Shown here one piece after another: positions 56,451 to 64,000 of a stretch of DNA of 64,000 nucleotides. A program made the translations under genes and the position numbers. Below the pieces are notes generated by a model, which had not been told where the DNA came from, did not search any database, and saw only the letters and a list, made by a program, of their open reading frames with translations. Origin of the DNA: Arbacia lixula. Lineage: Eukaryota; Echinodermata; Echinoidea; Arbacioida; Arbaciidae. Where the stretch lies: positions 40,111,807 to 40,175,806 of the forward strand of contig OZ022576.1 of the NCBI GenBank assembly GCA_963669155.1. Reading direction: 5' to 3'. Position 1 is the first letter of the stretch; each line of letters opens with the position of its first letter.

Positions 56451-58800
56451 AATTGAGAGCGGCGGGTGTCAGGATTTATACAGCATATTTCCATCAAATG
56501 AACAGACAGATTGACGTAACCCTTTAATTGTATTTGTAACCAAGTGCATGCATGTTTCATCAGATGGTCCCTTGGCGAGTTCTGGCAAGCATGGCTGTCT
56601 GTCTCCTGCTCATCTCTGGAAGTAATTGCTAGTGACCCAATTGTATGATTATTTTATGTCGACTGTTCAGGATATATGGCCATTATGCATCTTACACTGA
56701 TTGCCCAGGACAATTTCCCTCGATTGCAAATCAAAATATGTAATCTCTAAGTGTTTCTGTTCTACTTGTGATGGAACAATAGAAAGACTTGACAAAATAT
56801 AATGCAGTGTTAATCTTTATTTGTTTTGTTTAAATTCAAGCCAGGATACCAGAAATTATCAATTCAGGACATTTGATATTTGATGTAAGAATGAAGAGGA
56901 GGAAACATATCACAGTCATTCAGTAATAGTTTAGAATGAATATCTTTAATTTAGTTTAATGGTAGAATACAGTTGAAAAAATATGACTTATCGCAATCTT
57001 AGACTATCCTCAAATGAGCATTCATTGTACTCTTCAATTTGAAGAAACATGAACATTGTATGTTTGTGCATGTTTTTATGAATTTCAAAATTTGAAGAAA
57101 CATGAACAGTGTATGTTTGTGCATATTTTTATGAATTTCAAAAGACTGTAAAAACAGTTACATGTAAATAATCAGCATTTTTCACAGTGATTATTTACAA
57201 TGTAGGAGTGAGACTATTTCCACTCAATGAACAAAAATTTAAATATATAGAAATTAAGACGTTTGCCAGTGCTGTATACAACAAAGAGATTAGTGATGAG
57301 AAAGTTGTTCAAAGGTCTCCGCAGTCATGGATACACACATTTCTGTAGAGGGATGTCAAAAGTTATACATGTACATGTATGTTAACGCATTGTTACTTGT
57401 AAACAACTTCTTGTGATTAAAGTACATGCACAAGTTGTTCCATGCAAAAAGTAACAATTATATCACATGAGAAACATTCCACAGTACAAAGAAAACACTG
57501 TCTTTTGAATTTGCAAAGGTGTAAATACAACTCCATGCATTTATAGAATAGAACCTTGTTCCATCAGTCCACTCATATTGAATTGAGTAAGCACAGAATG
57601 TAATAGATAGATAATTGAAAGAAAGTTTGCATTGATTCATTTAATCCTAATCAGATGGATGGGGAATGATATTGGGCACATATGTGCTGGGATGGCTCTC
57701 CACGCTTCCTTTGTAGGGAAAATCAATTAGGCGCTATGGAAAAGAAATTATAATAATGAAAGCCTCTGTGGTCATGTCCCTCTCTCATAGAACAACTAAT
57801 CAGCTGTCTCCCAGTGGCATCAGGCAGAATGACTTCATGGCTGCCATCAGATGGACGAGTCTAGTAGCCAGGATAGGGTTGGAATGCTACATTAGCAGTG
57901 AGGTTGTTGCATAACATTTGTAATACTTTGAGAGTGTGTGTAGGCTCTCTGATTGCAATGTTGTAATTCGACCCATATGCTAATGTCCAGTATCATTCCT
58001 CCGTGCCTTTCATTGTAATGCATACATGTATGAACACAAGAATCCTACACTGAGGTTAAATTACCGTTAGTGCATACGGGTATATCGAATGCAATGAAGT
58101 TGTTGCAAAGAACTGCACTGTACATCTGTCAATGATGTGCCATTCAAATTGAAAAAAAAAGTCTCTTCTTTCTGAGGAGACAAAGGTGATGCAAAGATAA
58201 AGTAACAGGTTGTGTGCTGCACATATACGTACCTCAAGCAAGTTTTACATGTACAGTAAATATAGATATCTTTAAAGAAATGGCAACGTTTGGACAGATT
58301 TTCATTTACACTTTTTATATAGGACAAAATCATTGGGTTGTAATGTTGGTACATGTTCATTTTATAAAGTCTTTGCAAAGTGCTATAGTACATTATAGAT
58401 AAGAACTATGTATGAGTTAGAATTTAGTTCAACGATGCATATTTTCTGGTAGCATTGCAGAAATAGGAGCAACATTATGTATTACTACTTTTTAATGCAT
58501 AACGAGAATTTCATAAATGTTTTTGTTTCAGTTTTAAAAAAAGTTATGGATAGTCAAGTTTATATGAACCTGCACATTAAGTCGTTGAGTGATTCCTTCC
58601 AATTATATTGAGTGAAATTGATTTTGGATGTGACCTAAGCAGGGCTTCATAGGTGAAACAAGGTATGTTCCTTTTAGTATGCAGCACAGACAGTGCATTC
58701 CCTTCTCAGCTTGAGCCAGAGAGGGGAAAGAGGAAATTGTAATGAAACATGATCTGCATGAAATCTGGAAAAGGATAACCTAAGAACGAACTGGTTCAGG
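56451..58800. other. Non-coding with two weak exon-like frames
   Basis: A 22-codon frame at 56564-56632 reads MVPWRVLASMAVCLLLISGS then NC and stop, signal-peptide-like. A frame at 57816-57914 preceded by a good acceptor (ctgtctcccag) reads GIRQNDFMAAIRWTSLVARI then GLECYISSEVVA and stop. Neither has a recognised family. A 52-bp segment is tandemly repeated at about 57036-57140 (caaaatttgaagaaacatga...). Confidence 0.25.
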
Positions 58801-58913
58801 TACACTGACTGGAGATAGAGAGAAAGAGAGAAGGGGGCAGCTGAAGAGCCTGGGTAGAGGGTGAGTGTTAACAGATGTAGAGAGAGGGAGAGAGGGAAAG
58901 AGAGAGAGAGAGG

Positions 58914-58944
<31 letters not shown>

Positions 58945-59075
58945 AGATAGAGAGGGAGGGAGATAGGGAGAGAGAGGGAAAGGGAGAGAAAGAGAGAGAG
59001 AGAGAGTGAGTGAAAGAAAGAGAGAGAGTGTATGTATGTGTGAGTGACTGAAAGAGGGAGGGCATGAAAGAGAGA
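58800..59075. repeat. GA-rich tract, (GA)n with poly-G
   Basis: About 250 bp of AGAG/GGGAGA repeats. Long Leu/Ser-rich minus frames are artefacts. Confidence 0.92.
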
Positions 59076-60470
59076 AGGTAAGAAAATGATATGAAATAGG
59101 AGAAAAGGCTCTGTTTGTTGCCAACATCCCAATGGTCCATCATTCTTCCTCTGTTGCCATGACAACCAAGCTTCATCTTGTGAATAGGAAGGTCAAGTTT
59201 CTAGCATAGCATTCTCGACTGTCAAGTGAACGGAGCAGTGTTTAGGAAGGGTGTAGTATGGACACTCCAGATTAAGATTGTGTTTATTGTTGCAGTGATA
59301 AACTGATGAAATTGGTAAAATGCCTTTTTAAGTGAGGAGAACCAGAGATAATTCCTGTCTTACCCTGACAAAAAGATGCAAGTGACACTTACTGCAAAAG
59401 ACTTGATTTGTCAGTAGAATAAATGTCTGCTAATGGGGATATCTTTTAAACAAATGGGTATTATAAGTGTATTTTAATAAAGTTCGACATACATGTATCA
59501 TTTCATTGAATGTATTGCATTACATGTGATTTGCTGCCTACCATTTTTGTGTGCAGATTAATTTCAAAAATAGAAAGTGGACTTAAATGTATGACCAACT
59601 ATGAAATATACAATATATATATATGACAAGTCTTTCTATAAATCATGTACAGAATTGGGAAGAACATATATGGTTCCTTATTGAGAAAGTTCAAAAGAAA
59701 ACAATAGTGCCAAGGAGAAACAAACATATTTTACATGAATGTTGTAATGTAAGAAAGAAAGAAGACAAAAGAAAGGTAGGGCAAGTGGCAAAATGAGTGG
59801 GAGGACGTAAATGAGAGAGTGTTTAAGAAGAAGGCTGTTGCATCCAAAGTCGAATTGGATGTTGTCCTGCTCTCCATTAACACGTTTAATTTATCTATAA
59901 ACTATTCAAATTATTTCCTTATATCTGTTGATATGTTTCATGTCTAAGGTATCTTAACTATTCAAGGTATTTTCTGAAAAAGGATGCAGATGCCCACCCA
60001 TCTACCATTTGACATTTTATTCTTAAGTAGATTCTTAAGATCAATTCTTAACCAAAGTGGGTTCTATCTTCATAATATGCTAATAAGAAATAGCAATGGA
60101 AACTGAAAGGAAAATTGAAATTTAATTTTGAAAGTAATAGAATTCCTAGACAGATGCAGATCAATCCTTTGTACTAGTGATTATTTCAATCAGATAAGAA
60201 GAGCACATAGCAGAAGGAATTAACGTCTTATTAGGTTGCACACTTAACATTTCTCTAACATTTTTTCAGACAAAGGTGACACAAAGAGGAAAGTTGAAAA
60301 CAAATAATTTAAGTGGCACTTGAGATCATTATGGTAATACAAAAATAACAATAATTACAGATGTTTATACATTTTTTAATGGTGTGCATGAATTTTGTAT
60401 TTTCTTAAGCTACCTCAGAAATGCTAAACATATCCTCACTGAAGTATTCTGAAATGTTTTGTGTTGAGTT
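59076..60470. other. Non-coding AT-rich stretch
   Basis: No recognisable exon or element. Confidence 0.4.
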
Positions 60471-60870
60471 TTAAAGACAGGCTCACCCTTTTACAGGCTC
60501 CCCCCCCCCCCCCCCCAAAAAAAAAAAAAAAAAAAAAAAAAAAATGATGATAAAAAATAAATAAATAGATAAATGAAACCACAGAAAATGGAAGAAAATA
60601 CTCTACAAGAACTTCCCTCACAACAACCAAACTGGAAACTTACTTTTAGCGGAATTACAGCCTTTGCTAGATTTCGAGGAGGTTTTTGAACTATTTGTCC
60701 CAAACCTTTCAGTTCTTGAAGCCTAGAGACTGGAGACCGACCGTCCACTGCCTTACACGTCATGCACTGACAGGGGCATGCGATTATGAATGTAGCTTTT
60801 GGTCGCTTTGTTTCAAATGTATACAAGGATAGTTTTTCACTTTTCTTGAAAAGGTTTGTGAAGCTGTTAA
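60471..60870 (+). mobile_element. 'AGACAGG' TTAA-type repeat, copy 3
   Basis: TTAA+agacaggctcacccttttac at the left, then C16/A28 homopolymers, then the shared phrases agaacttccctcacaac, gctagatttcgaggaggttt, gagactggagaccgac and gcgattatgaatgtagcttt. TTAA at 60867-60870 may mark the right end. Confidence 0.65.
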
Positions 60871-63800
60871 ATCACACTGAAGTGAAAAAAAAATGAAATG
60901 AAATTATCTGTGATGGGAGTAAATGATATGATACTTACATACCCATACAACTCCTTGGAGGTATTTTGTTACAAAGAAATGTTGAGACATGTTCATATGA
61001 TTAGTTGTTTTTGTTTGCTTCTTAAAATCCATACATGGCAATCGTCAACAGGTTGCAATCACAAGTTACAGTTTATGACTAGTCCACCATGTTGAGAGTA
61101 AGCACCAAGAAAAAGCACTATCTGACATGTCTGTATTGAAGGAAAAGCCTTGACTTGGCATTAATCCAAGTGGTTTTCGGTTTGACCAAAGATCTTACCC
61201 AACATGGAAATTGCCTTTCTGGTAGCCACCCGAATCCGACTCTGCATTGTGGTATCAGCTGGACTTGTGCATGCTATGGCCCAAACTTGATATTTCTTTC
61301 CAGTTTCCATTGCCTCTCCCCTCTCCTCTCAACTCGCCTCCCCCCCCCCCCCCCATTCCCCTCCAATCCCCAACCAGCCAGACCCTAGCAGAAGAACTAG
61401 GAAGCCGTTCCCCCTCTGGTGGTGGGTGACATGTGTATGTTCATTATGATGGCATCAATGAAAGAAATATCTGAAATAAAGACTTCCAAGGATATAACAA
61501 TCAAACAACATGATATTCATCAAGCTTTCAAAATATGTAACAAATCAGATACAAATATGGTAGATTTCTTTTCTAAGGGCATACAAATCTGTTCTGTTGT
61601 TATTTTTGTCTACTGTGTAGAGATTGGATTGAACAGTGCGTCATGCTTTCGTCATAAAAAAATCTTTGTTAGAACTCTGCATGTATTAAGTATGTAATCC
61701 AAGGAAACTTGGGTATTGAGTTCAAAGGGAGTGTAGCCTATAATTTGCAAAAGTCAAAAAAAGTCTGCAGGAATCAACAGTGCATGATAACATGTATGAA
61801 GTACTAGAGTCATGGCTCCACTTCAGGAAAAGTTTTACAAAAAAACAACTTTATTTTTCTTTGAATCCCCCAGTTTTGAAACGCGACCATAGTCTACATT
61901 CATAGAGCATATTGAATCGGCAGCATAAAATTCTGAGTCTGGTACAACATGCCCTTGACATATATTCTAGTTTCAAAAGTAAATTATAAATTTCTGAAAA
62001 ATGGTGGATATGTTCCATGTTTTTTCCGCCCAACAAATACAACATGTAGTGCCTACCAGGGTGAGCCCAGTCAACTAATGGCTGATGCACATGTGCTGCT
62101 TGCTTCAATGCCTCACTGTGATATGGGAGAGACATGATATTCCCTGTACAACAATCATTGGCTTGGTTGGAGGAGGGTGAAAGAGGAGTAGGTAGAATTG
62201 TGTTAACCCTTTCCCCAACCCTGAAACCTATCATATTTGTTCGAATATATGCCTACAGGTGGAAGTGTTGTATGTGTTGTGTGTCTGTAGACCAGCCCAC
62301 AGTCCCTCACCTCTCCTTATCTATAAGCAGTATCTTCGTTCAACCCCAGTGTTTTCTTGAGTTTTGAGCATTTTGTGAGAAAACTCTAGAATATAGAATA
62401 AAGAAATATACAAATTACATATAGAAAACTACAGTTCGAACTGGGCATGAATAGCTGAAAGTATTAGTGTTCAAGAAATAGAGTAATACAGCAAGGCTAC
62501 CAGTGCACTTAGTGATTAGTTGCAACCAGCATCAATGACTTTTTATTCCAGGGCCTGAAAGTCTTGAGCAATGCCTGCACTTAAAAGCGATATGGGGAAT
62601 TCCCGTGTTGAGTATTAATGACTCTTGACATGCTTTTTAAGGCCTTAAATATATTTATATACTGAACATTAATTTGATGAAACTTACAGTAATTTTTAAG
62701 CCTCCACCACAAAGAGGCCGGTTGCATTATGTTACCGCGTTGTCCATCCGTCCGTCCATCCTTCCATCAGGATCTTGTTTAAAGGATAATCTATGAAGGA
62801 CTTTTGGGTGAGATAGTAGTATGTAGTGTTTTGTGATTTGTGATTTTGTTTATTTTTGCAATAATGCAGAATATACTGGTATTGCAGTATAATATGCCTG
62901 TATTCTTAACACAAATAGGATGTCATTAGTGATACTTTCGACCTCATTCTGAATAATAGAGAAGTGTAGCGCAGTTCAAATGATTTTTTCAAATATCTAG
63001 GATGGAGAACCAGTGCACTGTCTAATTGATAACACCTTCTCTCCATATTATCAGTTTTAAGCAGGTGTGAGAATAACAAGAAATAACATGCTTCTTATTG
63101 TCTATGTAAAACATACACTAATTTGCCATTCCACATCATACATGTATTTTTTCATTGTATTACTGCTCAACTCCTTGTCATGTAATAATTTTTTTTTGGT
63201 ATTTCACATTTCCCTTCATGCTGATTATTGCAATTGTCCTTTCTGTTGAAAATTGAAAAGTTTTGTTTCAGCACTCAACCTTATCAGCACATTTATTTGT
63301 ACATATTGCCTACTGTTTGATTTTAAACAATTGTTTACACCACACTACATGTACATATCAAAGTTTGTCACTGTTAACAATGTCCAAATTATGGATTTAC
63401 TTCTTTCCCTTCTTCAGTAATCAATATGAAAATAAAGTTTCTTATGCCCTTGCCTTGTCATATATTTAATTAGTCTATTTAATCTTACATTTTTAGCACT
63501 TTCAACATAATAGCATTTCAATAATTTAAAAAAAAAAGGATGTACATGTAATCTGAAGGACATTCCTGAAGAATTACCTCTGTATTATGTAAATATCCTG
63601 TTATGTGTGAATATGTTTTAAATCTTGTATTTGCCATCCTTCTTGCTTAGTTTCTTCCCTTTTTAGTTTTCTTTCTTTTTACCTCTGTTGAACTAAACCA
63701 TCTTTCAATGTGAGTTAATGGTATGCTATGCTTATGCACCATCACTATTTATATTGTAAAATTATGGTTGTTTCAATACAGATACCATTATTATTATGTG

Positions 63801-64000
63801 TAAAATATCACTTCTTTTTACATGTCCATTATTTTGTTGAAGTAACATGGGCAGTTGATAGTCTGGAATAAAAAAAATCTAGCACAAATTTTAACCAAAT
63901 TGGATTTATGTTCTACACCAAATTCTACATTCAACCTTCATTTAGCCGCAGACAAAAATTGATACTTCTGTGCTTGGATATAAGTAGAAAATGAGAGCAT
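60871..64000. other. Non-coding right end; poly-C and one 'gtccgtcc' fragment
   Basis: A C-run at about 61341-61354. A fragment of the 18069 family at 62697-62790 (agcctccaccacaaagaggc, gttgtccatccgtccgtcca). An 'AGACAGG'-family scrap at about 61870-61905. No recognisable exon. Confidence 0.4.

Noticed and set aside
58674..59176. Overlapping minus-strand Ser/Leu-rich frames of 102-163 residues
   Set aside because: Artefacts of the GA/CT repeat tract.

Overview
This is eukaryotic nuclear DNA, most likely from a marine invertebrate deuterostome. An echinoderm is my best guess, but a hemichordate, amphioxus or mollusc cannot be excluded from this window. The pointers are one clearly split gene with GT-AG introns, an A+T-rich background, abundant microsatellites and homopolymer runs, many short non-autonomous DNA transposons, recurrent TACATGTA motifs, and the dispersed 'cctccgccac...gtccgtccgtccg' repeat family that I associate with marine deuterostome genomes. 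No bacterial-style operons, rRNA, CRISPR or viral genes were seen. Only one protein-coding gene can be called firmly. It is HUS1, the checkpoint clamp subunit, on the + strand at 8930-16518: eight coding exons that join in frame to exactly 280 codons plus a stop. A CpG-rich stretch (about 6900-7170) ending in a good splice donor, and a strong acceptor at 8866 just before the ATG exon, suggest an untranslated first exon and promoter. A complete tRNA-Arg(CCG) gene lies on the - strand at 6628-6700. The rest is non-coding DNA dominated by mobile-element debris. From left to right: microsatellites and small hairpins (1-6600); tRNA, putative promoter, a hairpin and a TIR element (6600-7900); the first of four copies of a 222-230 bp palindromic TA-flanked element (8351); HUS1, with MITEs inside its introns; a roughly 168-bp tandem array carrying repeated nuclear-receptor DR1 motifs (18069-19490); a 646-bp TTAA-flanked inverted-repeat element (19564); a hAT-like MITE (21632); a CpG-rich promoter-like stretch with three bZIP sites (24230-24530); two elements with telomere-like cores (25020 and 30573); a tRNA-derived composite with direct terminal repeats (28573); several TTAA-flanked MITE families (33719, 36421, 36950, 37918, 43936); a pogo/Tigger-like MITE (34633); a roughly 800-bp palindrome (42514-43317); a Tc1-like terminus (45043); then long simple-sequence tracts and isolated weak exon candidates (52426 is the best) to the end. 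There is no operon-like cooperation between genes. HUS1 acts with RAD9 and RAD1 encoded elsewhere. The main biological content of the remaining roughly 50 kb is a dense record of non-autonomous transposons, many of which form long hairpins when transcribed. The 24.2-kb CpG-rich stretch, the 47784 poly(A) signal and the isolated exon-like segments suggest that one or more further transcripts with long introns may cross the right half, but I could not assemble a second gene.
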